Part shown: piece after piece, positions 27,888 to 36,363 of the stretch | Numbering within the stretch: position 1 is the first letter of the stretch | Layout of the letters: the number at the start of each line of letters is the position of its first letter | Assembly: GCA_016702555.1 (NCBI GenBank) | Contig: JADJDV010000005.1 | Coordinates: forward strand, 1 to 64,000 | Reading direction: 5' to 3' | DNA: 64,000 nt | Source: Burkholderiales bacterium | GTDB taxonomy: Bacteria; Pseudomonadota; Gammaproteobacteria; Burkholderiales; Burkholderiaceae_C | Notes under the pieces: generated by a model | What the model was told of the DNA's origin: nothing | Seen by the model: the letters and a program-made list of their open reading frames with translations, nothing else | The model's database searches: none | Program-made: the position numbers and the translations under genes

Positions 27888-28880
27888 ATGACTCGTTATT
27901 CCTTCTCTCTTCGTCGCCGCACGTTGCTCGGTGCCTGCGCGCTGTCGCTGGCCGCAAGTCTGCCCGGTGTCGCCGCTGCGCAATCCGACTGGCCGAACAA
28001 GCCTATCCGCATCGTGTTGCCTCTGACGGCCGGCGGCGTGGCCGATGCCAACATACGGGCGATCGCCGCCAAGATGCAGGCGAAGCTGGGCCAACCGGTC
28101 ATTGTCGAGAACAAGCCCGGCGGCTCCGGTGCCGTTGCGTACAACGCTGCCCGCCAAGCGCCAGCCGACGGCCACACGCTGCTGGTCATCCACGTGGGCA
28201 TGCTCAGCGCGCAGGCGCTGCTCAAGACCTTCGACCTCGGCGCGAATTTCCAGCCCATCGGCCTAACGGGTGAGGCACAGCTCGCGCTGGTGGCGTCCGG
28301 CAAGTCGCAAATCAGCTCGGTGGACGATCTGGTGAAGCGCGCGCGTGCCGAGCCCGGCAAGCTCAACTACGGCACCATCGGCATCGGTTCCGTCGAGCAC
28401 CTGGTCACCGAGAACCTGAGCAGCCTGGCCAACATGCAGCTCACCCACGTGCCTTACAAGGGTGGCCCGGACATCGTGCAGGCGCTTAGCGCCGGCGTTA
28501 CAGACATCGCGCTCCTGCTGCCTCAGATCGCCTTGCCCTTTGCCGAGAAGGGCATGCTTCGCGTGCTGGCCTCCCTCTCGTCTCAACGCCAGGCGGTGAT
28601 GCCGAACGTGCCGACCATGGAAGAGTTGAAGCTGCCGGTTCGCAGCTTGACGCTGTGGTCCGGCATGATGGCCCCGAAGGGCACGCCGGCCCCAGTGCTT
28701 CAGCGGCTGCACACCGAGTTGGTCGCGGCGATGCAGGATCCGGACGTGCGCAAGCAGATGCAATCCGCCGGGTCCACGCCGACGTTCAGTGCGACGCCCG
28801 CGGAGTTCGGAACGCGCATGGACGCAGACCTGGAATGGATCCGGCAGACCATCGCGTCGCGCAAGATCAGCCTGAACTAG
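27888..28880 (+). CDS. Bug-family tripartite tricarboxylate transporter receptor
   Basis: 330 residues from ATG 27888 with CAGGAGA upstream. The signal peptide includes SLRRRTLLGACALSL and ends at GVAAAQS; twin Arg makes Tat export possible. Bug motifs: WPNKPIRIVLPLTAGGVADA and NKPGGSGAVAYN. As with the first receptor, no TctA/B genes are adjacent. Its place between oxidoreductase and ligase suggests it collects the acid that the ligase activates. Confidence 0.9.
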   Translation: MTRYSFSLRRRTLLGACALSLAASLPGVAAAQSDWPNKPIRIVLPLTAGGVADANIRAIAAKMQAKLGQPVIVENKPGGSGAVAYNAARQAPADGHTLLVIHVGMLSAQALLKTFDLGANFQPIGLTGEAQLALVASGKSQISSVDDLVKRARAEPGKLNYGTIGIGSVEHLVTENLSSLANMQLTHVPYKGGPDIVQALSAGVTDIALLLPQIALPFAEKGMLRVLASLSSQRQAVMPNVPTMEELKLPVRSLTLWSGMMAPKGTPAPVLQRLHTELVAAMQDPDVRKQMQSAGSTPTFSATPAEFGTRMDADLEWIRQTIASRKISLN

Positions 28881-28924
28881 GCCCAGCAGGTGCCGCCGCA
28901 ACCAAACATTCAGAGAGCGAGACC

Positions 28925-30547
28925 ATGATCCAAACCGGACTGATGATGGAACAGCCCCTGCTGCTGTCGGAAGTGATCGAACACGCGGCGACGCAGTACG
29001 GCGACGTCGAGATCGTCTCGCGCGAAACGCACGGCCCGCTGTTCCGCTACACCTACGCCGACTGCGCGAAGCGCGCGCGCAAGCTGGCCCATGCACTCGA
29101 TCAGCTGGGTCTGAGCGCTGGCAGCGCTGTCGGCTCGATCGCCTGGAACAACCACCGGCACCTGGAGGTCTACTACGCGGTCTCGGGCAGCGGCCTGGTG
29201 ATGCACACCTGCAACCCGCGACTGCACCCGCAGCAGTTGGTCTACGTCATCAACCACGCCGAGGACGAGGTGGTGTTGTTCGACGCGACCTTTGCGCCGC
29301 TGGTCAAGGGCATCGCCGCACATTGCCCAAAGGTCAAGGCCTGGGTCTGCCTGGCCGATGCCACCAATACACCCGCGATCGAGGGCCTGGCCCATGTGCT
29401 GAACTACGAAGACCTGATCGCACCGCACAGCGAACACTACGAATGGCCCGCATTCGACGAGCGCAGCGCCGCGGCGCTGTGTTACACCTCAGGGACCACC
29501 GGCGACCCCAAGGGTGCGCTCTATTCGCACCGCGCGATCGTGCTCAACGCGCTGGTGCTCTGTACGCCGGCGGTGTTGGCGCTGTCTTCGCGTGACGCGG
29601 TCCTGCCGGTGGTGCCCATGTTCCATATCAACGCCTGGTGCATTCCCTATGGCGCGCCGATGGCTGGCGCCAAGCTGGTGCTGCCAGGACCGAGGCTCGA
29701 CGGCGCCAGCCTGTACGAACTGATGGAGAGCGAGTGTGTCACCGTCAGCGCCGGCGTTCCAACCATCTGGCTGTCGCTGATCCAGCATTTGGAGGCCCAC
29801 AAGCTGCGCTTCACGACGATGCGCCGCACCGCGGTTGGCGGCTCGGCGATGCCTCAGTCGCTGATCGCCAAGTTCGCCGATGAATACGGCGTCGAGGTGC
29901 GGCATGGCTGGGGCATGACCGAGACCACCGCGGTGGCGACGATGACGTCGCTGGCCGGCAAGCACGATGCGCTGTCGCCGGCCGACCGGGACGCGATCGT
30001 CGCGCGGCAGGGCAAGGCGGTGTTCGGCACGCAGATCAAGATCGTCGACGAGAACGGCAGGACACTGCCGCGCGACGGCACGGCGCAGGGTGAGCTGATG
30101 GTGCGCGGCCACTGGATCCTGGCGCGCTACTTCAAGGGCGAGAGTTCGCCTCTGCAGGACGGCTGGTTCCCCACCGGCGACGTGGCGCGCATCGACGCCG
30201 ACGGCGTGATGCAGATTCGCGACCGCTCCAAGGATGTTATCAAGACCGGCGGCGAGTGGATCAGCTCGATCGACCTTGAGAACGCCGCGGTCGCGCATCC
30301 CGCTGTGGCCATGGCGGCGGTGATCGGCGTCAAACACCCCAAGTGGGACGAACGGCCGCTGCTGTTCATCGTGCGCAAACCGGGGCAGGCGCTGGAGAAG
30401 AACGAGATTCTTGCCTTCCTCACCGAGCGCGTCGCCAAGTGGTGGGTGCCCGACGATGTGGTGTTCCTCGAATCCCTGCCGGTGGGCGGCACGGGCAAAG
30501 TGCAGAAGTCCGACCTGCGCAAGCAGTACGGCGGTGTGTTCTGCTGA
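28925..30547 (+). CDS. AMP-dependent acyl-CoA ligase
   Basis: 540 residues from ATG 28925. ANL-family motifs: P-loop CYTSGTTGDPKGALYSHR (about 186-203), A5 HGWGMTETTAVA, A8 PTGDVARIDADGVMQIRDRS with KDVIKTGGEWIS, and the C-terminal lysine in PVGGTGKVQKSDLRK. It belongs to the medium/long-chain FadD-type group that accompanies kinase/ACAD genes (LvaE-like). It forms an acyl-CoA from the free acid at the cost of ATP to AMP. 47 bp before the kinase gene. Confidence 0.92.
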   Translation: MIQTGLMMEQPLLLSEVIEHAATQYGDVEIVSRETHGPLFRYTYADCAKRARKLAHALDQLGLSAGSAVGSIAWNNHRHLEVYYAVSGSGLVMHTCNPRLHPQQLVYVINHAEDEVVLFDATFAPLVKGIAAHCPKVKAWVCLADATNTPAIEGLAHVLNYEDLIAPHSEHYEWPAFDERSAAALCYTSGTTGDPKGALYSHRAIVLNALVLCTPAVLALSSRDAVLPVVPMFHINAWCIPYGAPMAGAKLVLPGPRLDGASLYELMESECVTVSAGVPTIWLSLIQHLEAHKLRFTTMRRTAVGGSAMPQSLIAKFADEYGVEVRHGWGMTETTAVATMTSLAGKHDALSPADRDAIVARQGKAVFGTQIKIVDENGRTLPRDGTAQGELMVRGHWILARYFKGESSPLQDGWFPTGDVARIDADGVMQIRDRSKDVIKTGGEWISSIDLENAAVAHPAVAMAAVIGVKHPKWDERPLLFIVRKPGQALEKNEILAFLTERVAKWWVPDDVVFLESLPVGGTGKVQKSDLRKQYGGVFC

Positions 30548-30594
30548 AGCGACGGCACGCGCCGCCTGGATCGGATCGAACGGATCTCAACCAC

Positions 30595-31671
30595 ATGAAA
30601 TCAACTGCCAATCAGGGCGCCACGCTGGTCGGCGTCGTTCACGCCTTCGACGTCGACGGCCTGGCACGGTGGATGCACGCCCAGCTGCCGGACTTCGCCG
30701 GCAGCGCCGCCGACTTAAGGATCGAGCAGTTCCAGGGCGGCCAGTCGAACCCGACCTACCGCATCTGCAGCGGAGAGCAGTGCTGGATCCTGCGCCGCAA
30801 GCCGCCTGGCAAGCTGTTGCCCTCGGCGCACGCGATTGAGCGCGAGTTCCGCATCATGCAGGCGCTGGCCGACACCGAGGTGCCCGTGCCGCGGATGCTC
30901 GGCCTGTGCGAGGACCCTGCGGTGATCGGAACCGCCTTCTACATGATGGAGTACCTCGCCGGGCGCATCCTGTGGGAGCCGACCCTGCCCGGCATGACGC
31001 CGAGCGAGCGCACTGCGCACTATGCCGAGATCAACCGCGTGATCGCGGCGCTGCACACGGTTGATGTCGACGCCATCGGCCTCTCCGGCATTGGCAAGCC
31101 GGGCCGCTACATCGAGCGCCAGATCGCGCGCTGGGGCCAGCAGTACCTTGCCGGCTGCCAGGAGGCCGGGGCACCCCGCATCTCCGCCATGGATCGTTTG
31201 CTGGACTGGATGCCGGCGCACCTGCCGGTCGGCGACGAGTCTGCCATCGCGCACGGCGACTTCCGTCTCGACAACCTGATCTGGCACCCGACCGAGCCGC
31301 GCGTGCTGGCGGTGCTGGACTGGGAGCTGGCCACGCTGGGGCATCCGCTGTCGGACTTCGCCTACCTGATGCTGGCCTGGCGCATGCCGCCCTCGGAGTT
31401 TCGTGGCATGGCGGGGGCGACGCTTGCCGAACTGGGCATCCCCGGCGAGGCCGACTTCATTGCCGACTACTGCCGCCGCACCGGGCGTGCCAGCATCCCG
31501 AACTTCGACTACTACATCGTCTTCAACCTTTTTCGCATCGCAGCGATCCTGCACGGCGTCTGGGCGCGCGCGTTGGGCGGCAACGCCTCGGACCAGAACG
31601 CGCTTCAGACCGGCCAACGTGCCGAACGCCTCGCGGCCGCCGCCTGGCTGGCAGCAAAGCAGATGGAATGA
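30595..31671 (+). CDS. APH-fold kinase, acyl-CoA-dehydrogenase-associated (LvaA/ACAD10-11-like)
   Basis: 358 residues from ATG 30595. Kinase loop AHGDFRLDNLIWHP with catalytic Asp at about 223, then VLDWELATLGHPLSDFAY with the metal-binding DWE. This class is fused or adjacent to acyl-CoA dehydrogenases; in Pseudomonas levulinate catabolism LvaA phosphorylates the 4-hydroxy group of an acyl-CoA, and mammalian ACAD10/11 do the same. Ligase upstream and dehydrogenase start downstream fit that pathway exactly. Not an antibiotic-resistance gene. Confidence 0.88.
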   Translation: MKSTANQGATLVGVVHAFDVDGLARWMHAQLPDFAGSAADLRIEQFQGGQSNPTYRICSGEQCWILRRKPPGKLLPSAHAIEREFRIMQALADTEVPVPRMLGLCEDPAVIGTAFYMMEYLAGRILWEPTLPGMTPSERTAHYAEINRVIAALHTVDVDAIGLSGIGKPGRYIERQIARWGQQYLAGCQEAGAPRISAMDRLLDWMPAHLPVGDESAIAHGDFRLDNLIWHPTEPRVLAVLDWELATLGHPLSDFAYLMLAWRMPPSEFRGMAGATLAELGIPGEADFIADYCRRTGRASIPNFDYYIVFNLFRIAAILHGVWARALGGNASDQNALQTGQRAERLAAAAWLAAKQME

Positions 31672-31693
31672 CCGAACTGAACTGGAGTTCACC

Positions 31694-31777
31694 ATGGATT
31701 TTGACTACTCACCCAAGGTGACGGAACTGCAGGCGCGTCTCACCGCCTTCATGGACGCCCACATCTACCCGAACGAA
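31694..31777 (+). pseudogene. acyl-CoA dehydrogenase, only the first 28 codons remain
   Basis: The start ATG follows the kinase by 22 bp with TGGAG upstream. MDFDYSPKVTELQARLTAFM, then DAHIYPNE, is the N-terminus typical of the about 410-residue acyl-CoA dehydrogenases paired with such kinases. Homology stops abruptly at 31777; unrelated DNA follows. The partner enzyme that would remove the phosphate or form the enoyl-CoA is therefore missing here. Confidence 0.72.
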
Positions 31778-31778
31778 A

Positions 31779-31890
31779 GATCTTTTGGTAGAACTTGCGC
31801 TCCGAAAGGTGCATCTCACGGATGCGTTCCAGTTGTTCCGCAAAATGCCGCTTGCCGAGCATTGAGCCAATGGAATGGGCGCTCCTCCTT
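31779..31890 (-). pseudogene. possible RhuM-family fragment
   Basis: The reverse strand reads about 35 residues containing RHFAEQLERIREMHLSERKF and then YQKI, which resembles the central part of RhuM-type proteins. It is cut at both ends and joined to the truncated dehydrogenase. The assignment is from a single short motif. Confidence 0.3.
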
Positions 31891-32068
31891 TACCGGAGCA
31901 CAGTGAGCGCTCTGTCACAGCTGTGGCGCAGCCCTGATTCACAACTAGCTACCAAAAGGAGGCCCCCGGCTCTGCCGGGGAGGCAGTAGAAGTTTGACTT
32001 TTCAGGAGGTTGTCCACCGTAGAGACTTTCAATCGTGAGCCGCCAAGCAAACGAAAGGAAGAAACACG

Positions 32069-32500
32069 ATGGACAAGTATGAAAGTTTGAGTCACACGGC
32101 CTGGGATTGCAAATATCACGTGGTCTTCATCCCCAAGTGTCGAAGGCGAACGCTGTACAAGCAGCTACGCGAACACCTGGGTGAGGTATTCAGAAAGTTG
32201 GCCGCGCAAAAGGAATGCAGGGTTGAAGAGGGGCATCTGATGCCCGATCACGTGCACATGATGATCTCGATACCGCCGAAGTACTCGGTGTCGCAGGTGG
32301 TGGGCTTTATCAAAGGCAAGAGCGCAATCCACCTTGCGCGGGTGTACGGAGAGCGAAAGCGCAACTTCGTGGGTCAGCACTTCTGGGCGCGAGGGTACTT
32401 CGTCTCGACGGTGGGACGCGACGAAGCGGTGATACGGGAGTACATCCGAAACCAGGAGAAGGAAGACGAGAGGTTGGACCAGCTCGGTCTATGGAGGTGA
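32069..32500 (+). CDS. tnpA: IS200-family HUH transposase TnpA
   Basis: 143 residues, the normal size. HUH motif DHVHMMISI with His61 and His63; catalytic Tyr125 in VIREYIRNQE. AAAGGAAG precedes the start. Single-strand cut-and-paste enzyme. The gene looks intact even though the element's 3' flank is interrupted by IS256. Confidence 0.92.
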   Translation: MDKYESLSHTAWDCKYHVVFIPKCRRRTLYKQLREHLGEVFRKLAAQKECRVEEGHLMPDHVHMMISIPPKYSVSQVVGFIKGKSAIHLARVYGERKRNFVGQHFWARGYFVSTVGRDEAVIREYIRNQEKEDERLDQLGLWR

Positions 32501-32546
32501 GTAGCCACCGATAGGTGGCGCCAAGAATGAGGGGCCGCGTTAGCGG

Positions 32547-33987
32547 GAGTGTCAGAAATTCTGTGTGTGAGGCGTTTTTCTGAATTGTCTGTTATCTGAT
32601 TCTTTCGAATTTCAGGCCCCTGCCAGGCCGCCGGAGGCGCCCCCGGTTGAGCCATGAATTCATGGTTCAACCTCCTGTCATCTTGGGCTGTTGTGCGCGG
32701 GCTGGGTGAAACGATCCTCGTACAGTATCGCGAACTGGTTCATCGCCGCCTTCCAGTCGTGCGCCGCGCGGCCCCAATCGGCCGTGATGTTGCGCAGCGC
32801 CAGCCAGATCAGCTTGGTGGCCGCATCGTCGCTCGGGAAGTGCCCCGCGTCTTGATGATCTTGCGCAAGCGCGCGTTGATGCTCTCGATCGCGTTGGTGG
32901 TGTAGATCACCTTGCGCACCGCTGGCGGGAAGGCAAAGAAGGGAATCACCCGATCCCATGCCCGGCGCCAGGCTGCCACCACGGTGGGGAACCTGGCGCC
33001 CCACGGGCCTTGTGCGAAGGCCTGAAGTTCGGCCTCCGCCGCTTCGGCGCTTGCCGCCGTGTAGATCGGCCGGATGGCCGCGGCCAGCAGCTTTCGGTCT
33101 TTCCAGCTTGCGTAATCCAGCGAGTTGCGAATCAGGTGCACGATGCAGGTCTGCAGTGTGGTGGCCGGGTACACCGCAGCCAGTGCTTCAGGCATGCCCT
33201 TGAGGCCATCGGTGACGGCAATCAGGATGTCATTGACCCCCGGGTCTTCAGGTCGTTGAACACCCTCATCCAGAACTTCGCCCCTTCAGTGCCCTCGATC
33301 CACAGACCCAGGATGTCGCGCGTGCCATCGGGCAGCACGCCCAGGGCCAGGTAAATGGCCTTGTTGCGCACCACCGCATCCTCCTTGATCTTCACGCGCA
33401 GCGCGTCGAAGAAGATCACCGGATACATCGCCTCCAGCGGCCGGCTCTGCCAGGCGGTGACTTCGACCATGACGGCGTCGGTGACCGAGCTGATGAACTC
33501 CGGTGAGACTTCGGTGCCGTATTGCTCCAACACAAAGCCCTGGATCTCGCGCATGGTCATGCCGCGTGCGTACATGGCCACGATCTTGTCGTCGAAGCCC
33601 GTGAAACGTCGCTCGTGTTTGGGAATGAGTACTGGCTCGAAGGAGCCCGCTCGGTCTCGAGGCACCTCGATGCGCAGCGGGCCGTCCTCGGTCAGCACGG
33701 TCTTGCCGCTGCGCCCATTGCGGTGGTTGATCGACTCCTCGGGCTTGGCCGCTCCTGGCGGGTAGCCCAGGTGGTGGGACATCTCCGCGCCCAGCGCGCG
33801 TTCGATGAGGGCCTTCTTGAAGGCCATGGAGGCTGATTGCACGGCCTCGGCGCTCATGGGGCCAGTGACGAACTGATCAATCAGCTCAGCGGGGATTGCC
33901 GGCAACTGCGCCGGCAGCTTCTTCTTGCTTGGCATACATGCTCCTGTGGGTCATGGTATGCCTCGCACACAAAATTAATGATAGGCT
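32547..33987 (-). mobile_element. IS256-family element inserted in the IS200 element
   Basis: Inverted ends: aattctgtgtgtgaggcg near 32557 matches the complement of cctcgcacacaaaatt (33961-33976). It is flanked by the direct repeat gcgttagcg (32538-32546 and 33989-33997), the 8-9 bp target duplication expected of IS256. Length about 1.44 kb. Transposase is frameshifted. Confidence 0.7.
32678..33935 (-). pseudogene. IS256-family transposase, two frameshifts
   Basis: Start MPSKKKLPAQLPAIPAELID at 33935. DDE segments: PVIFFDALRVKI, then after a frame change near 33235 AVTDGLKGMPEALAAVYP, and TTNAIESINARLRKIIKTRG; a second frame change near 32830 leads to WLALRNITADWGRAAHDWKA and the C-terminus. 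The first lesion sits in a run of C (gacccccggg), the second around GRGHFPSD-type sequence. All family blocks are present, so it died recently. Confidence 0.85.
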
Positions 33988-34060
33988 CGCGTTAGCGACC
34001 CCTTACAGCCGCTTTGAGCAGCTCATATCCCGAATGCCCCCGGCTTTGCCGGGGGATGGT

Positions 34061-34229
34061 TACTTCGATAGGCCGTTGAATCTCTGCTACGCCGCACCCA
34101 CTGAGAGTCCCCGGCATATCCACGCGCCATGGCGTGGTCACCAGCAGTTATTCGAAAACTTCGAGCAACTGAATGAGTAGCCACCTCCTGCCCCAACAGC
34201 CCCAACAGCCCCCTCGACTCTATAACGAA
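34061..34229. other. non-coding, no feature seen
   Basis: About 170 bp after the IS200 right hairpin. A + strand frame ending in GHQQLFENFEQLNE before TAG at 34180 may be the tail of a lost gene, but nothing identifies it. Confidence 0.3.
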
Positions 34230-34547
34230 CCTCAAGCAAAAGCCTCCCGCCCCTTGCACTTGAGCGAGCCTGCCAGGACGCTTGCCGCCAGCCTCCCATT
34301 GCGCCACCGATGACGTGGTGGTCTTCACAGACGCTGAAAGCACGTACTGAATGATCTGCAGCTAGGAGCGCTGCGCGACGAAGTCGTCAGCCTCAAACAC
34401 CTCGTCATCCAAACACAGTGCATCGTATTCACGCAGGGACTTCAGATCCATGAAGCCCGCTTTGTGCAGGTCCGTGGCCGTGTCATGCAGCGCAGCCAGC
34501 AACGGGCTGGCTGCCTTTTTTGCTTGGGCAGGCAGTGCAGTTTCCAT
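34230..34547 (-). pseudogene. disrupted XRE/HigA-type antitoxin
   Basis: An intact N-terminal half (ATDLHKAGFMDLKSLREYDA, LCLDDE) is followed by a TAG at 34362. The same frame then continues QYVLSASVKTTTSSVAQWEA, GGKRP, the HTH of the 'REYDALCL' antitoxin group, and ends in frame-shifted sequence. A single nonsense change has separated the conserved N-terminus from the DNA-binding part. No toxin gene lies beside it; the intact TA pair upstream is unrelated in sequence. Confidence 0.55.
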
Positions 34548-34562
34548 TGGAACTTAACCCAC

Positions 34563-34901
34563 TCACGAGGGCATTGCAGCCTGTATTGGAGCGCCCAGTT
34601 CCGCAAAGTTGCTGATCTTCACCGCCCCATCTGGAAACCGTGCAATGACTTCCAACTCGCCCCCCATCGCTTGGATGTGGCTGCGTAGCGTTGAAAGATA
34701 CATGTCTGTGCGCTTTTCCATCTTGGCGATGGAGGGCTGCTGCACATGAAGTACGTCCGCCAGCATCTTTTGCGATAGCCCACGAGCTTGGCGCAGCTCG
34801 TGCAGCGGCATTTCATTCAGCATGGTTTGCGCGAGTTCAGTGGCCTGGGCGCGCGCTTCAGGGCTCATTGCAGCCCGCAATTCAGAAAACTTCTTAGCCA
34901 T
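34563..34901 (-). CDS. XRE-family antitoxin
   Basis: 112 residues. HTH at about 38-62 (RQARGLSQKMLADVLHVQQP, SIAKMEKR), C-terminal region likely binding the toxin. Start overlaps the toxin gene stop by 8 bp, with toxin first, the HigBA order. Antitoxins of this type repress their own promoter; the operon promoter should lie upstream of 35259. Confidence 0.87.
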   Translation of the reverse strand: MAKKFSELRAAMSPEARAQATELAQTMLNEMPLHELRQARGLSQKMLADVLHVQQPSIAKMEKRTDMYLSTLRSHIQAMGGELEVIARFPDGAVKISNFAELGAPIQAAMPS

Positions 34902-35259
34902 CTATTTCTCCTTCACGGCGAAGCTGCTCCAGATGCTCGTCATACAACCGATCAGCAATCGGCACATGCACTTCGTACCAGCGGTCGTCACCTGTTTTGT
35001 CGCCGCCGATCAATAAAATTGCCATTCGGCGGGGATCAAAGGCATACAGCGTGCGAAACGGCCGCCCACCGTGCTGCGTGCGCAATTCGCGTATGTGCCC
35101 GTGGCGTGAACCGTGAATACCGCTGCTGTGGGGATGACCTAGCGATGGGCCGCGCTCTTCCAGCAACTCGACCGAAGCAGCCAAAGACACTTGCTCCTGC
35201 TCAGACAAGCCACCCCACCACGCTTCAAATTCATCGGTGTACTCAACGTCCCAAGACAT
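34894..35259 (-). CDS. RelE/HigB-superfamily toxin (Gp49-like)
   Basis: 121 residues. Family blocks: YTDEFEAWWGGLSEQEQVSL, SGIHGSRHGHIRELRTQHGG, PFRTLYAFDPRRMAILLIGG, and KTGDDRWYE. These are ribosome-dependent mRNA interferases of the phage-derived Gp49/HigB group. It precedes its antitoxin. Sitting next to the integrase it may stabilise the island. Confidence 0.87.
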   Translation of the reverse strand: MSWDVEYTDEFEAWWGGLSEQEQVSLAASVELLEERGPSLGHPHSSGIHGSRHGHIRELRTQHGGRPFRTLYAFDPRRMAILLIGGDKTGDDRWYEVHVPIADRLYDEHLEQLRREGEIDG

Positions 35260-35338
35260 AGTTAAATATAGCCTCCAGGGAATATTCCGTCAAGGGAATC
35301 GATTCTGGTTGGTTGATCCAACGGCCACTGCACGGTGT

Positions 35339-36319
35339 TCATAGTGAATGCTCGGCCCACGCCTGCATCATTGCGCGCCGCTTCTCCAGCATGTCCCCGC
35401 GCCGGTAGGCTGCCTCCACCTTGTTGCCCACGATGTGCGCCAGTGCCATTTCGGCCATCTCCTGGGGGTAGTCGGTCGCTTCTGCAGCCCAGTCGCGAAA
35501 CGATGATCGAAAGCCGTGCACCGTGATGTCGCTGCGCTGCATGCGCCGCAGCACGGCGGTGAGCGTCATGTCAGAAAGTGGCTTGTGATCGCGCACGCTC
35601 GGAAACACGGTTTCGGTGTCCGCCAGCTTCACCGCTTTCAGTTGCTCAAGCAGCTCGACTGCTGCATTTGACAGTGGTACGCGGTGCTCCCGCCCGGCTT
35701 TCATGCGCTCGCCAGGGACGTCGAGGTGGCCTTTCCAGCGGGCCGGGTTGTCTCCCGTGCGGTATCGGTGCACGGTCGCCCAATCGAGGATGGCTTCCAC
35801 GCGCCCCCGCAAGCGCGAGGCGGTTTCTGCCTTGGTGTGCCACACGGGGTCGAGCACCCGCATGATGTGTGCGGTTTCAATCAGGGCAACATCCATCTTG
35901 CCAAGGACAGGGCTTGCATAGGCTTGAAGGGTGCTGGTCCACTGCTCGGCGTGTTTGGCGCTCTTCCAACCTGAGCGGTGTGATTCGATGTATCGCTCGG
36001 CACAGGTGTCGAACGTGACCGTTTTGGCTTGCTCCGCCCGCACGACGGCAGCCGCTTGTTGCTTGACCTGCATGGGGTCGATGCCTTGGCGCACCTCGCG
36101 GCGCCACGTTGCGGCTTTATCACGCGCTTCGGCAAGCGAGACATCAGGGTATGGCCCGAGCCCCGTCCAGCGCTCACGGCCGTTGAACGCGTAGCGCAGA
36201 ATCCATGACATCGAGCCCCCTTCGGTGACCTTGAGCCACAGGCCTGCGCCGTCGCCATGCAGGCCGGGCTCCTTGAGCTTGGTGGCTTGCAGCTGAGTGA
36301 GTTTGTTGGCTTTGACCAT
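35339..36319 (-). CDS. int: P4-type integrase with 70-residue internal deletion (element 2)
   Basis: 326 residues. It aligns without gaps to the integrase at 1191-2429 through residue 200 (GHLD / GHLE) and again from residue 201 (VPGERMKAGREH) with residue 271 of the longer protein; exactly 70 residues are missing in frame. The lost block holds the first catalytic Arg (R250 in integrase 1). Remaining catalytic residues are H268, R271, H295 and Y305. The deletion lies at 35719/35720. Strand exchange should be impossible or severely impaired. Start codon is 196 bp from the att core once the IS630 insertion is subtracted. Confidence 0.9.
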   Translation of the reverse strand: MVKANKLTQLQATKLKEPGLHGDGAGLWLKVTEGGSMSWILRYAFNGRERWTGLGPYPDVSLAEARDKAATWRREVRQGIDPMQVKQQAAAVVRAEQAKTVTFDTCAERYIESHRSGWKSAKHAEQWTSTLQAYASPVLGKMDVALIETAHIMRVLDPVWHTKAETASRLRGRVEAILDWATVHRYRTGDNPARWKGHLDVPGERMKAGREHRVPLSNAAVELLEQLKAVKLADTETVFPSVRDHKPLSDMTLTAVLRRMQRSDITVHGFRSSFRDWAAEATDYPQEMAEMALAHIVGNKVEAAYRRGDMLEKRRAMMQAWAEHSL

Positions 36320-36363
36320 GGGCAGAGTTCGACGGAGACGAGACCCAAATTATGGTCTAGTTA

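Larger units (their letters stand above)
31955..34060 (+). mobile_element. IS200/IS605-family element, split by IS256
   Basis: Left end hairpin at 31963-31980 (ccccggc-tct-gccgggg), a transposase at 32069-32500, a second hairpin region split by IS256, and a right-end hairpin at 34037-34055 (cccccggc-ttt-gccggggg). IS200 elements lack inverted repeats and end in such subterminal hairpins. Removing 32547-33987 plus one copy of the duplicated target rebuilds a continuous 3' region containing the hairpin ggggccgcgttagcgacccc. Confidence 0.65.

Noticed and set aside
26218..27957. 579-codon reverse-strand frame
   Set aside because: Shadow of the GMC oxidoreductase, which has all FAD and active-site motifs.
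30595..31671. Aminoglycoside resistance gene
   Set aside because: The APH fold is present, but the sequence type and the ligase/dehydrogenase neighbours indicate the acyl-CoA-associated kinase group.
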